From contig NZ_CP094528.1 in the NCBI RefSeq assembly GCF_022811705.1, positions 3,038,001 to 3,102,000 of the forward strand: DNA of 64,000 nucleotides. The letters are read 5' to 3'. Shown here in pieces: positions 29,191-36,583 of this stretch; positions within the stretch are counted from its first letter, which is position 1; each line of letters starts with the position of its first letter. Under the pieces are notes generated by a model, which saw only the letters and a list, made by a program, of their open reading frames with translations, was not told the origin of the DNA and did not search any database. Origin of the DNA: Agromyces larvae. Lineage in GTDB: Bacteria > Actinomycetota > Actinomycetes > Actinomycetales > Microbacteriaceae. The translations under genes were made by a program, and so were the position numbers.

Positions 29191-30057
29191 TCATACCCAC
29201 GCCGTGGGGTAGTCGCGAACGAACCGACGGAAGGTCGTTGCGGGCGACCCGGTGAGCCTGCGCACCGTTCGGTTCGGGAACGCCGACACGTTCATCCGCA
29301 CGACTCGGTAGATCATCTTCTGCACGGCGACGTAATCGGCGGGCCTTCCGTGGGCGGCGAGCTTCGCAAGGTACTCCGCCTCGCTCGGCCGCGTATAGAC
29401 GATCTCACGGCCGAGCTCCTCGGTCATGATGCGTGCGATCTGCGCGTAGGTGAGGCTCTGTTCGCCCGAGAGTGTGTACGCCTTGCCTACGTGGCCTGGC
29501 CTCGTGAACACCGCCGCGGCGACCCGCCCGATGTCACGCGCGTCGATGAATGCGGTGTACGAGCGGCTGGCGGGCACGACGATGCGCCCGGTCTCGCGGA
29601 TCTCGGCGGCGTACGTCGTCGACAGGTTCTGCATGAAGAAGTTCGGCCGCAGCGAGGTGTACGGCGCGCCGGATGAGCGCAGGTACTGCTCGACGGCGTG
29701 GTGCGGCGTACGCCGGTTGGCCTGGACGCCCTGCAACGACAGGAACACGATCTGCCGGATGCCTCGCTCGCGCGCCGCGTCGATCACCGGGAAGAGATAG
29801 GTGCGCACGTCTTCGATCGCGGGCGGTCGCATGAGGAAGAGGCGGTCGGTGCCCTCCAGTGCGGCCCGCAGATCTGCAGCGGAGGCACCGAACTCGAACG
29901 GGCGCGCTTCGGCACCGGCGGGAACCCCGATGGCAGCGCTGGGTGCATCGCTCCTCTGCCGTACGCCCGCGATCACGTGCTCGCCGGCAGCGAGGAGGTG
30001 CTCGACCACCGCCGAGCCGACGATGCCGGTGGCACCGGTGACGAAGACAGCGCCCAT
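29191..30057 (-). CDS. NmrA-like NAD(P)H-binding protein
   Basis: A 288-residue short-chain-dehydrogenase-like protein of the NmrA/QOR2 group. The dinucleotide-binding motif is VTGATGIVGSAVVEHLL, followed by YTSLRPNFFMQNL typical of atypical SDRs. It could be a quinone or flavonoid reductase or a redox sensor; the sequence does not decide. It is the last of three overlapping genes; its ATG overlaps the marR stop by one base. Confidence 0.85.
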   Translation of the reverse strand: MGAVFVTGATGIVGSAVVEHLLAAGEHVIAGVRQRSDAPSAAIGVPAGAEARPFEFGASAADLRAALEGTDRLFLMRPPAIEDVRTYLFPVIDAARERGIRQIVFLSLQGVQANRRTPHHAVEQYLRSSGAPYTSLRPNFFMQNLSTTYAAEIRETGRIVVPASRSYTAFIDARDIGRVAAAVFTRPGHVGKAYTLSGEQSLTYAQIARIMTEELGREIVYTRPSEAEYLAKLAAHGRPADYVAVQKMIYRVVRMNVSAFPNRTVRRLTGSPATTFRRFVRDYPTAWV

Positions 30058-30524
30058 CAGCGTCCCACCGCCTTCGCGAGCAGACGACCGAGCCGGTCGA
30101 GCTCTGCGTCGCTCAGCGCGTCGAATCGGGGCGCGAGCCGCGCGGCGACCGCGGCCTCGAACGCGCCGACACGATCCTTCGCGGCCTGCGTGAGGCGGAG
30201 CATCCGCGACCGCGCATCGCGGGGGTTGACCATCTGCTCGACGAGCTCCTCGGTGCGCAGCCCGTCGACGAGCTGCGTGACCGCACCGGCGGTCAGACCG
30301 AGTGCGGCGGCCAGAGCTCCTGGCGTCAGCCCCGATGGCGCCCGGGTCAGCAGGAACAGTGCGTCCAGCTGACTCCGGGTGAGCCGCACGTCGCCGAACG
30401 GGGTGTCGCGGGTCGCGCTGAGCTCGCGGCCGAGGAGGGCGATCGATTCGAGCACGGCGGCGATGCGGGGCATCCGGTCGCCCTCATGAGGTGCGACCTC
30501 GTGGGTACCCGCGGCGTGGCTCAT
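30057..30524 (-). CDS. MarR-family transcriptional regulator
   Basis: A 155-residue winged-helix regulator. The DNA-binding part includes LTRSQLDALFLLTRAPSGLTPGALAAALGLTAGAVTQLVDGL and the wing VNPRDARSRMLRLT. It lies between the two NAD(P)H-binding proteins with 1- and 4-bp overlaps, so it is probably the autoregulator of this operon through the palindrome at 31162-31174. Confidence 0.9.
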   Translation of the reverse strand: MSHAAGTHEVAPHEGDRMPRIAAVLESIALLGRELSATRDTPFGDVRLTRSQLDALFLLTRAPSGLTPGALAAALGLTAGAVTQLVDGLRTEELVEQMVNPRDARSRMLRLTQAAKDRVGAFEAAVAARLAPRFDALSDAELDRLGRLLAKAVGR

Positions 30525-31153
30525 GCGCTGACGAACGGCAGGCGGCCCACGTGGGTGCGGTCGTCGACCTGGGTGAGGATGAAGTCGGCGAGGTCGTCGC
30601 GGCTGATCTGCATGCCGGTGTCGACGCCGACCTGCCCGACGCGGTAGGTGCCAGCGCCCGGGGTCTCGAGCAGGCGGGGTCCGCGCACGACGGTCCAGTC
30701 GAGGTCGGATGCCTCGAGCACCGCGAGGTGGCCCTCGGCGTCGGCCAGCACGTGGCCGGCGAGCAGCTTCAGCAGGCCGCGCATGACGCGGTCGGCAGCC
30801 TTCGGCCGGTCGCCGTCGGCCCGCAGGCCCCCGCCTGAAAGCGTCACGAGCCGACGCACGCCGTGGCGCTGCATTGCCTCGACGATAGCCCGGGTGCCGT
30901 CGGTCTGCAGCGTCTTGGGCGAACCCTTGACCTGGCCGAACAGGCTCAGCACCGCGTCGGTGCCGGCGACGGTGCGGTCCACCGCGTGGGCGTCGGTCAC
31001 ATCGCCCTGGATGACGGTGAGGCGATCACTGGTGACATCGAGTTTCGCGGGTGTGCGCACGAGCGCGCGGACATCGTAACCGGCCGCGATGGCCCGGTCG
31101 AGAACGCGGCGTCCGGTCTTGCCGGTGGCGCCGAAGAGAGCAATGGTGGTCAT
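30521..31153 (-). CDS. NAD(P)H-binding (atypical SDR) protein
   Basis: A 210-residue protein with the dinucleotide-binding start MTTIALFGATGKTGRRVLDRA and the later LVTLSGGGLRADGD. It belongs to the NAD(P)-binding group related to biliverdin/flavin reductases and YhfK. It is the first gene of the three-gene operon and lies directly behind the MarR-type operator. Confidence 0.85.
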   Translation of the reverse strand: MTTIALFGATGKTGRRVLDRAIAAGYDVRALVRTPAKLDVTSDRLTVIQGDVTDAHAVDRTVAGTDAVLSLFGQVKGSPKTLQTDGTRAIVEAMQRHGVRRLVTLSGGGLRADGDRPKAADRVMRGLLKLLAGHVLADAEGHLAVLEASDLDWTVVRGPRLLETPGAGTYRVGQVGVDTGMQISRDDLADFILTQVDDRTHVGRLPFVSA

Positions 31154-31161
31154 GGAGCTAG

Positions 31162-31179
31162 TTTAGCCGCTAAAGTATA
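31162..31179 (-). promoter_or_regulatory. MarR-type operator and -10 of the oxidoreductase operon
   Basis: TTTAGCCGCTAAA (31162-31174) is a perfect 6-bp inverted repeat around one base. On the minus strand TATACT (31174-31179) directly precedes it as a -10 element, so a bound dimer would cover the transcription start. The gene start is 9 bp away. Confidence 0.65.
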
Positions 31180-31236
31180 GCCTGATCGATTCGACGCTTG
31201 CCCGGACCGTCGTCGGGGTGGTGTACGGTCGGTACC

Positions 31237-31318
31237 GGTCAAGAGTTCCGCCCGCACGCCTCCGGACGTGGGCGGACGGCAACCGCGTCGCCCGACACGG
31301 TGCCCTCCGGAGAAGACC
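31237..31318 (+). ncRNA. SAM-IV-like riboswitch
   Basis: The segment aligns by eye with the actinobacterial SAM-IV aptamer. P1 is GGTC (31237-31240) with GACC (31315-31318), followed by AAGAG. P2 is CCGCCC (31248-31253) with GGGCGG (31270-31275). The invariant CGGCAACC core (31277-31284) and GGTGCC (31299-31304) enclose a P3 hairpin. The P2 loop TCCGGA (31261-31266) can pair with the 3' TCCGGA (31306-31311), the SAM-IV pseudoknot, using a different base sequence than the CCCGG form I recall. It leads into an unrecognised gene and away from the MarR operon. Confidence 0.8.
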
Positions 31319-31320
31319 TG

Positions 31321-31344
31321 ACCTGTCGCGGATCCGCGACAGGT
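31321..31344 (+). promoter_or_regulatory. 24-bp perfect palindrome, probable expression platform
   Basis: A fully symmetrical 24-bp sequence centred on GGATCC, with 10-bp arms starting ACCTGTCGCG. It begins two bases after the aptamer. A second GACC (31320-31323) overlapping its first arm could replace the 3' strand of P1, so aptamer folding and hairpin folding may exclude each other. No T-run follows, so it could also be a protein operator. Confidence 0.6.
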
Positions 31345-31389
31345 AAGCCGGGCCCGTTCGACACGAGCCCCGATGCCATGGAGTGAGCA

Positions 31390-31842
31390 TTGGAGCACCA
31401 GCACACTCAGAAGTCCGTCAGCTGCCGCGAGTCCGCCTGCGGGAGCTTCCACCCGGGCCACATGATGCACGCAGTGCACGGCAGCGCGATCTCGCGGACC
31501 CCGTGGGGGTGGCGAGACGCAAGCGTCGTCTACGTCGACGGGCAGGCGGCGCGGTTGAGCTACCTGCTCGAGCGGGGAAACATCACGGTATGGTTCCACC
31601 GCCCGCTTCAGCGCCTTGTTCAGAGGGGCGAAGTCGTCGCCGTCCACGAACAGTTCCACGCGGTCCGTAATGGGCGGTTCATCCTGAACGTCGACATCGA
31701 AGGCGGGATCGGCGACGTGCCCGTCCCGCACGACGCGACGATCTGGGCGCCGGACGCGCCCGTGATCACCAACCTGCAGGACGACCTCGGCCACGGACCG
31801 CAGGGCAACCCCAGGAGGTGGTCCTTCCGCCGGTTCGGTTGA
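31390..31842 (+). CDS. Unknown protein downstream of the riboswitch
   Basis: A 150-residue frame starting with TTG, six bases behind GGAG (31380-31383); ATGs at 31462 and 31465 are alternatives. I do not recognise it. The first ~30 residues contain Cys and His (SVSCRESACGSFHPGHMMHA). The rest looks like a small beta-rich domain: DASVVYVDGQAARLSYLL, GNITVWFHRPL, RGEVVAVHEQFHAV, GRFILNVDIEG. No transmembrane segment. Its expression is presumably controlled by SAM. It ends 29 bp before the NUDIX gene, so the riboswitch may control both. Confidence 0.6.
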   Translation: MEHQHTQKSVSCRESACGSFHPGHMMHAVHGSAISRTPWGWRDASVVYVDGQAARLSYLLERGNITVWFHRPLQRLVQRGEVVAVHEQFHAVRNGRFILNVDIEGGIGDVPVPHDATIWAPDAPVITNLQDDLGHGPQGNPRRWSFRRFG

Positions 31843-31871
31843 CGGCGACCGCGTGGCGTTACGCTGACCCG

Positions 31872-32315
31872 GTGGACATCCGCATCGCCGCGTACGCCGT
31901 CATCATCCGCGACGACGAGATCCTGCTCTCGCACTGGAACGAGCACGGCCGATCGGGGTGGACGCTGCCCGGCGGCGGCATCGAAGGCGCCGAGCACCCC
32001 ATCGAGGCGGTGCGGCGGGAGGTTCGGGAAGAGACCGGCTACGAGTCATCCGTCGATCGCCAGCTCGGCATCGACACCATGGTGGTCCCGGCCGCACGGC
32101 GGCACACCGGAGCGGTGCCGCTGTATGCGATGCGCGTCATCTACCGGGCGCACGTGGTGGGCGGCGAACTGCACAACGAGATCGGCGGCTCGAGCGACGA
32201 GGCGCGCTGGGTGCCGCTCGCCGAGGTGCCGCGGTTGAAGCGCGTGAGCCTCGTCGACATCGCGGTGCGGCTGAATGCGGCAGAGCCCGCGGACGGAGTG
32301 CCGCCGGCCGCGTGA
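31872..32315 (+). CDS. NUDIX hydrolase
   Basis: A 147-residue NUDIX protein. The Nudix box is GGIEGAEHPIEAVRREVREE followed by TGY, preceded by GWTLPGG. It hydrolyses a nucleoside diphosphate linked to another moiety; the substrate cannot be read. The start is GTG (VDIRIAAYAV); the longer frame upstream overlaps the preceding gene. Confidence 0.9.
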   Translation: MDIRIAAYAVIIRDDEILLSHWNEHGRSGWTLPGGGIEGAEHPIEAVRREVREETGYESSVDRQLGIDTMVVPAARRHTGAVPLYAMRVIYRAHVVGGELHNEIGGSSDEARWVPLAEVPRLKRVSLVDIAVRLNAAEPADGVPPAA

Positions 32316-32343
32316 GGCCAGATGTTCCGCCCGAAACGCGGAA

Positions 32344-32371
32344 CGGCCCCGCCCGGAACCGGACGGGGCCG
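32344..32371. terminator. Bidirectional terminator hairpin
   Basis: CGGCCCCG (32344-32351) pairs with CGGGGCCG (32364-32371), and the inner CCGG/CCGG extends the stem. It lies between the convergent NUDIX gene and the 80-residue small gene. Confidence 0.7.
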
Positions 32372-32403
32372 CTCGATCGGCGTTGCGCGGGCGGACATGG
32401 CGA

Positions 32404-32646
32404 TCAGGCCGCCCTGGTGCGCAGTGCGAGGTCGGCGTAGGTGCCGTCGTGCAACTGCGCGGCCTCCCGCTCGAGCCGGCGGCGCAGGGCCACCTCGTCG
32501 TGCGTCGGGGCGGTGTCGGTGGGCCGGCTCCAGGCGAGGAGCGCGAGCCCGACACGGGCGGCGAGCCGCTCGTGCAGACGTCGGGCGCGGTAGCGCATGA
32601 CGCCCTGACCCGAGGTCGAGCCGAGTGCGGTCGTGAGCGTATTCAC
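32404..32646 (-). CDS. Small unknown protein, 80 aa
   Basis: An 80-residue basic helical protein: RYRARRLHERLAARVGLALLAW and HDEVALRRRLEREAAQLHDG. It starts with GTG behind AGAAGGAA at good spacing, which supports real translation. No membrane or catalytic motif. It lies behind the 21-residue ORF on the same strand, after a very GC-rich ~290-bp leader with several possible hairpins. Confidence 0.55.
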   Translation of the reverse strand: MNTLTTALGSTSGQGVMRYRARRLHERLAARVGLALLAWSRPTDTAPTHDEVALRRRLEREAAQLHDGTYADLALRTRAA

Positions 32647-32933
32647 GGTGATTCCTTCTTCTTCGAGGGTGCGCGCACCTGGGACGGTGCACGCGGGAGG
32701 CGCGCACGCGGGTGCGCGCGCCGTGCGGTGCGTTCGGTGAACGGATGCCTCGCGGCCGGCGATTCGGCGGAGGCGGGGCCGCGGCCGCGAGTGTCGTGCG
32801 GCGGCGGAAGGTCGCGATCGCCGGAGGCGGCGGTTCGCGGCCGGCCCGAAGAAGGGCGGCGGGGCGCCGGGGCGCGCAGTGACGGTTCGCCGTCAGGCGG
32901 TCGTCGGGGCGCAGGCCCGAGCGGGGCGCTCCG

Positions 32934-32999
32934 CTAGCAGGCGGAGGCGCCGAGCGGGGCGAAGCCCGGCATCTTGATGTCGAAGTGCATCAGGTTCAT
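32934..32999 (-). CDS. Candidate 21-residue small peptide
   Basis: A short frame starting MNLMHFDIKMP and ending in GASAC. AGGGAG lies nine bases before the ATG, and a plausible promoter (-35 TTGCGC 33086-33091, -10 TAGCGT 33062-33067, 18-bp spacer) lies 60 bp upstream. No other frame explains these signals. It could be a leader peptide for the 80-residue gene or a secreted/modified peptide; no modification enzyme is encoded nearby. Confidence 0.45.
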   Translation of the reverse strand: MNLMHFDIKMPGFAPLGASAC

Positions 33000-33180
33000 G
33001 GGTCTTCACTCCCTTCAGAGACTCGGCGTTCGCGGTGACGGTTCGAAGCGAACCGAGAGACGACGCTAGCGCAGCCCGAAGTGAGGGCGCAAGGGTTTCA
33101 TTCGGATGAATCGGAATTCAGTGCCGGCACCGTGCCCGGCATCCGTGCGCACCCGGGCGCACCCGGGCGGAACGGAAGAC

Positions 33181-33720
33181 TCAGATCGAGGGATCGGTGT
33201 CGGTGGTGGCACCACCGGGCTCGTCCTCGGCGACCCAGAGCTCGTCGTCGGCGCGGAACGTCTGCCACACCGCGTACGCGACGCCGGCAGCGACGACCAC
33301 GGCGGCGCCGATCGCGACGAGCCCGCCCGCGCCGATGCCGCCGCGCTGCTTCTTCTTCTTCTCGACCACGGCCGCAGCACGCGGCGAGACCCGCTCGACC
33401 GCACGGCGTACGCGCACGTCGTTCGCGAGGTCGCCGATCGACAGCAGTGAGCCGAGCACGGTACCCGCCGTGCGCTCGGCGGTGTCGCCCGCCCGGCGCG
33501 CGAGCACCCGAGCCTGGTCGACACCGGGCCGGACATAGCTCTCGTACCCGGTGCGCACGCGCGGAACGACCTCTTCACGGGTGAGGTGGCTGAGCTGGCG
33601 GCTCGCCTCCTGCGCGACCGCGTTGGCGTGCTCGAGCACTGCCTGCTGGTTCCCCCAGAGTTCCTCCGCACTGCTGCGCAGCCGCTTGAGTTCCTTCTTG
33701 CGCTTGCGTGACAGGCTCAT
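33181..33720 (-). CDS. Unknown membrane-anchored protein
   Basis: A 179-residue protein. The N-terminus is very basic (MSLSRKRKKELKRLRSSAEELW). A long helical, possibly coiled-coil, middle includes VLEHANAVAQEASRQLSHL. One transmembrane segment (GLVAIGAAVVVAAGVAYAVW, about residues 135-155) precedes a short acidic tail DDELWVAEDEPGG. Such proteins are found beside ppiA in Microbacteriaceae as I remember; the function is not known to me. The start has GGAGG five bases upstream. It is divergent from ppiA. Confidence 0.75.
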   Translation of the reverse strand: MSLSRKRKKELKRLRSSAEELWGNQQAVLEHANAVAQEASRQLSHLTREEVVPRVRTGYESYVRPGVDQARVLARRAGDTAERTAGTVLGSLLSIGDLANDVRVRRAVERVSPRAAAVVEKKKKQRGGIGAGGLVAIGAAVVVAAGVAYAVWQTFRADDELWVAEDEPGGATTDTDPSI

Positions 33721-33840
33721 TCCGACCTCCATCATCGGTGCAGCGAACTCCTCCATCTTGCCACCGTGCAGGCTGGAAACGGGGTGCGAGTCCGAAGTGG
33801 TCGTGCGGGTTGACGAATCGAGGCGTGAGAGAATAGGCGA

Positions 33841-34386
33841 ATGCCGACTCCTACCGCGATCGCCACGCTCCACACCACGCTCGGTCCGATCAAGATCGAG
33901 CTCTACGGGCACCACGCGCCCAAGACGGTCAAGAACTTCGTCGGCCTCGCCTCGGGCGAGATCGAATGGACCCACCCGGGCACCGGCGCGAAGTCGAACG
34001 CACCGTTCTACGACGGCGTCATCTTCCACCGCATCATTCCCGGCTTCATGATCCAGGGCGGCGACCCGCTCGGCCAGGGCATCGGCGGGCCGGGCTACCA
34101 GTTCGACGACGAGATCCACCCCGAGCTCGACTTCACCGAGCCCTACGTGCTCGCGATGGCCAACGCCGGCCGAGACCGCATCACGGGCGGCGGCACCAAC
34201 GGGTCGCAGTTCTTCATCACGGTCGGCCCCACCACCTGGCTGCAGGGCAAGCACACCATCTTCGGCAAGGTCACGGATGCTGCGAGCAAGGCGATCGTCG
34301 ACAAGCTCGCCACCGTCCCGACCGACGGTCGCGACAAGCCGCTCGAGGATGTCGTGATCGAGAGCGTCTCCGTCGAGCAGCTCTGA
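33841..34386 (+). CDS. ppiA: Peptidyl-prolyl cis-trans isomerase, cyclophilin type
   Basis: A 181-residue cyclophilin, which accelerates proline isomerisation in proteins. The catalytic block FHRIIPGFMIQGGDP and the active-site motifs NGSQFFIT and HTIFGKV are present. No signal peptide, so cytoplasmic. It is followed after 10 bp by the rhomboid gene. Confidence 0.96.
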   Translation: MPTPTAIATLHTTLGPIKIELYGHHAPKTVKNFVGLASGEIEWTHPGTGAKSNAPFYDGVIFHRIIPGFMIQGGDPLGQGIGGPGYQFDDEIHPELDFTEPYVLAMANAGRDRITGGGTNGSQFFITVGPTTWLQGKHTIFGKVTDAASKAIVDKLATVPTDGRDKPLEDVVIESVSVEQL

Positions 34387-34396
34387 GCCTCCGCAC

Positions 34397-35281
34397 GTGA
34401 GCGACCTCGGCGCCGATCGGGCGGACTTCTGCTACCGGCACCCCGATCGGCAGAGCTTCGTGCTGTGCCAGCGCTGCGGTCGAACGATCTGCGGTGAGTG
34501 CCAGACCCCGGGGGCGGTCGGGGTGATCTGCCCCGAGTGCATGCGCGAGCAGCGTGCCTCGGCGCCGAAGACGAAGCCGGCCGTGCTCACGCGCATGCGC
34601 TCGGCGACCGGTCGCGGGGCCCCGGTCGTGACGTACTCGATCATCGGCGTCACGGTGCTCGTCTACGTGCTCCAGCTCATCCCGGGCCTGGGCGTGACGA
34701 CGGCGCTGCTGTTCTCGCCGCTGTACGTGAGCGACTTCGCCGTCCTCGGTCTCGGCGATCTCTCGTTCCAGCCCTGGCGGCTCATCACGGCCGTGTTCGT
34801 GCACTCGACGGGGCTCATCTTCCACGTGCTGCTGAACATGTACACGCTGTGGATCTTCGGGCAACTGCTCGAGGGCCTGCTCGGCCGTGGGCGGTTCCTC
34901 GCGCTCTACCTGATCGCCGGGCTCGGCGGTGCGGTGGGCGTCGTCTGGTTGTCGGCTCCGAACGCATCGGTGGTCGGGGCATCCGGTGCGATCTTCGGCC
35001 TGATGGGCGCCTTCCTGGTCATCCAGCGCCGACTCGGCGGCAACACGACGCAGCTGTTCGTGCTGCTGGCGATCAACCTCGTCATCGGCTTCGTGCCCGG
35101 CTGGAACATCGCGTGGCAGGCGCACCTCGGCGGGCTCGTCGTCGGCGCGCTGGTCGGCCTGATCTACGTCGAGACCCGCAAGCGCCATCAGACCGGCCTC
35201 CAGATCGCGCTGCTCATCGGGCTCACGCTCGTGCTCATCGTCGCGAGCCTGCGGTACCTGTACTTCCCGCTGGCGGGCTGA
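34397..35281 (+). CDS. Rhomboid intramembrane protease with N-terminal zinc finger
   Basis: A 294-residue protein. The N-terminal ~45 residues form a B-box-like zinc finger (CYRHPDRQSFVLCQRCG, then CGECQ and CPEC). The membrane domain has the rhomboid elements: HVLLNMYTLWIFG, the Ser of GASGAIFGLMGAF, and the His of IAWQAHLGGLVVG, giving the Ser-His dyad. Six to seven hydrophobic segments. The actinobacterial zinc-finger type is standard beside ppiA and crgA. The substrate is unknown. Starts with GTG. Confidence 0.94.
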   Translation: MSDLGADRADFCYRHPDRQSFVLCQRCGRTICGECQTPGAVGVICPECMREQRASAPKTKPAVLTRMRSATGRGAPVVTYSIIGVTVLVYVLQLIPGLGVTTALLFSPLYVSDFAVLGLGDLSFQPWRLITAVFVHSTGLIFHVLLNMYTLWIFGQLLEGLLGRGRFLALYLIAGLGGAVGVVWLSAPNASVVGASGAIFGLMGAFLVIQRRLGGNTTQLFVLLAINLVIGFVPGWNIAWQAHLGGLVVGALVGLIYVETRKRHQTGLQIALLIGLTLVLIVASLRYLYFPLAG

Positions 35282-35282
35282 G

Positions 35283-35404
35283 TTCTCCACACCCCTGTCC
35301 ACAGGTGGGGAGAATCACATCGGTGTCATTCCCTGCTCGCCCGGAATTCCGCGGATCGCGGGCTTTCCACAGGCACCCCCAGTTCTCCACAGGCCTGTGC
35401 ACAA
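35283..35404. repeat. Cluster of DnaA-box-like sites in two palindromes
   Basis: Five sites in 122 bp: TTCTCCACA (35283-35291), CTGTCCACA (35295-35303), CTTTCCACA (35363-35371), TTCTCCACA (35383-35391) and inverted TTGTGCACA (35396-35404); four are 8/9 to TTGTCCACA. The last two lie inside CCCCAGTT...AACTGGGG with CACAGGCCTGTG at the centre, and the first two inside TTCTCC...GGAGAA. It occupies the convergent rhomboid-crgA gap, so a terminator role is an alternative. Confidence 0.6.
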
Positions 35405-35417
35405 CTGGGGAGAAACG

Positions 35418-35449
35418 ACGAGGGCGGATGCCGCAGCATCCGCCCTCGT
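35418..35449. terminator. Terminator hairpin between rhomboid and crgA
   Basis: A perfect 14-bp stem, ACGAGGGCGGATGC (35418-35431) with GCATCCGCCCTCGT (35436-35449), and a 4-base loop. It serves convergent genes on both sides. Confidence 0.85.
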
Positions 35450-35467
35450 ACTCGGTTGTGTGCGCGC

Positions 35468-35707
35468 TCAGCGCCACCTGGTCGTCATCAGGAAGCCGAC
35501 GAAGGCGATGCCGAAGCCGATGAGGATGTTCCACGAGCCGAGGTCGCCGATCGGAAGCGTGCCCTGACTGACGTAGAAGACGATGATCCAGGCGAGGCCG
35601 AGCAGCATGAAGCCGAACATGACGGGCTTGAACCAGACCGGGTTCGGGGCGTCCTCGCCCGCCGTCGGCTCAGCCCGCTCGGGCTTCGATGATTTCGTAC
35701 GTGCCAT
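35468..35707 (-). CDS. crgA: Cell division protein CrgA
   Basis: A 79-residue CrgA. The basic/acidic N-terminus (MARTKSSKPERAEP) is followed by two transmembrane helices (MFGFMLLGLAWIIVFYV and ILIGFGIAFVGFLM) and the terminal TTRWR. CrgA is an actinobacterial divisome protein that bridges FtsZ and the septal synthases. Position beside the rhomboid and PASTA-kinase genes is conserved. Confidence 0.96.
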   Translation of the reverse strand: MARTKSSKPERAEPTAGEDAPNPVWFKPVMFGFMLLGLAWIIVFYVSQGTLPIGDLGSWNILIGFGIAFVGFLMTTRWR

Positions 35708-35778
35708 GCCGGAGATTCTAGCCGAGGCTGCCGTGCACTCACAGCCGGGGCCGGGTCGCCGCAGATAGAATCGCCGGT

Positions 35779-36582
35779 ATGTCCGCCACGATCGACGAGT
35801 CCGGGCGCGCGGGCGCGCGCCCCCGTCACCGTGTCTCGATCGTCGGCATCCTCGGCGAACTGCTGCTCACGGCCGGCGCGCTCATCCTGCTGTTCCTCGG
35901 TTGGCAGCTGTGGTGGAACGACGCGATCATGGCCGGGCAGCAGTCCGATGCAGCGTCCTCCCAGGTGAAGGCCTGGGCCGAACAGGACCGCGCGGCTCGC
36001 GGCGACGACGCCGCCGAGGCGCCGGCCGCGGTGGACCCGGGCGAACCCGTGGTCGACACCACCGAGTACGGCAACGCCGAGCCGTTCGCGGTTGTCTACA
36101 TTCCGCGCTTCAACACTCCCGACACGTACGACTCGGTGCGCACGGTGGCGCAGGGCTACGGCCTCGATGTGCTCAACAGCTTCACGCTCGGCGTCGGCCA
36201 CTACCCCGAGTCGCAGATGCCCGGCGAGGTGGGCAACTTCGCGATCGCCGCCCACCGCAGCGCCTACGGCGGCGGCATGCACGAGATCGAGCAGCTCCAA
36301 CTCGACGACGCGATCTACGTGCAGACGAAGGACGGCTGGTACACGTACCGGTTCCGCGACTTCGAATACGTGACGCCCGAGACCGTCGACGTGCTCGCGC
36401 CGGTGCCGCACCACCCCGAGCTCCAGCCCACCGACCGGCTCATCACGCTCACGAGCTGCAACCCGCTGTACTCGACGGACGAGCGCATCATCGCCTACGG
36501 GGTGCTCGAGTCGTGGCAGCCCGGCGCGGCGAACCCGCCCGCCGAGATCGCCGACGCCGTCGCGAGCTGGGAGAACGACTGA
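35779..36582 (+). CDS. Class E sortase
   Basis: A 267-residue sortase. One N-terminal membrane anchor (ELLLTAGALILLFLGWQLWW) is followed by the extracytoplasmic sortase barrel. Catalytic residues are visible as His in NFAIAAHRSAYGGG, Cys in LITLTSCNPLYS, and Arg in the DERII that follows. Class E enzymes attach surface proteins to the cell wall. It is divergent from crgA and followed by a 51-residue membrane protein. Confidence 0.93.
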   Translation: MSATIDESGRAGARPRHRVSIVGILGELLLTAGALILLFLGWQLWWNDAIMAGQQSDAASSQVKAWAEQDRAARGDDAAEAPAAVDPGEPVVDTTEYGNAEPFAVVYIPRFNTPDTYDSVRTVAQGYGLDVLNSFTLGVGHYPESQMPGEVGNFAIAAHRSAYGGGMHEIEQLQLDDAIYVQTKDGWYTYRFRDFEYVTPETVDVLAPVPHHPELQPTDRLITLTSCNPLYSTDERIIAYGVLESWQPGAANPPAEIADAVASWEND

Positions 36583-36583
36583 C

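Noticed and set aside
33810..33840. Leaderless promoter for ppiA (TTGACG and TAGGCG)
   Set aside because: The -10 candidate would end one base before the ATG, too close for transcription to start at the codon.
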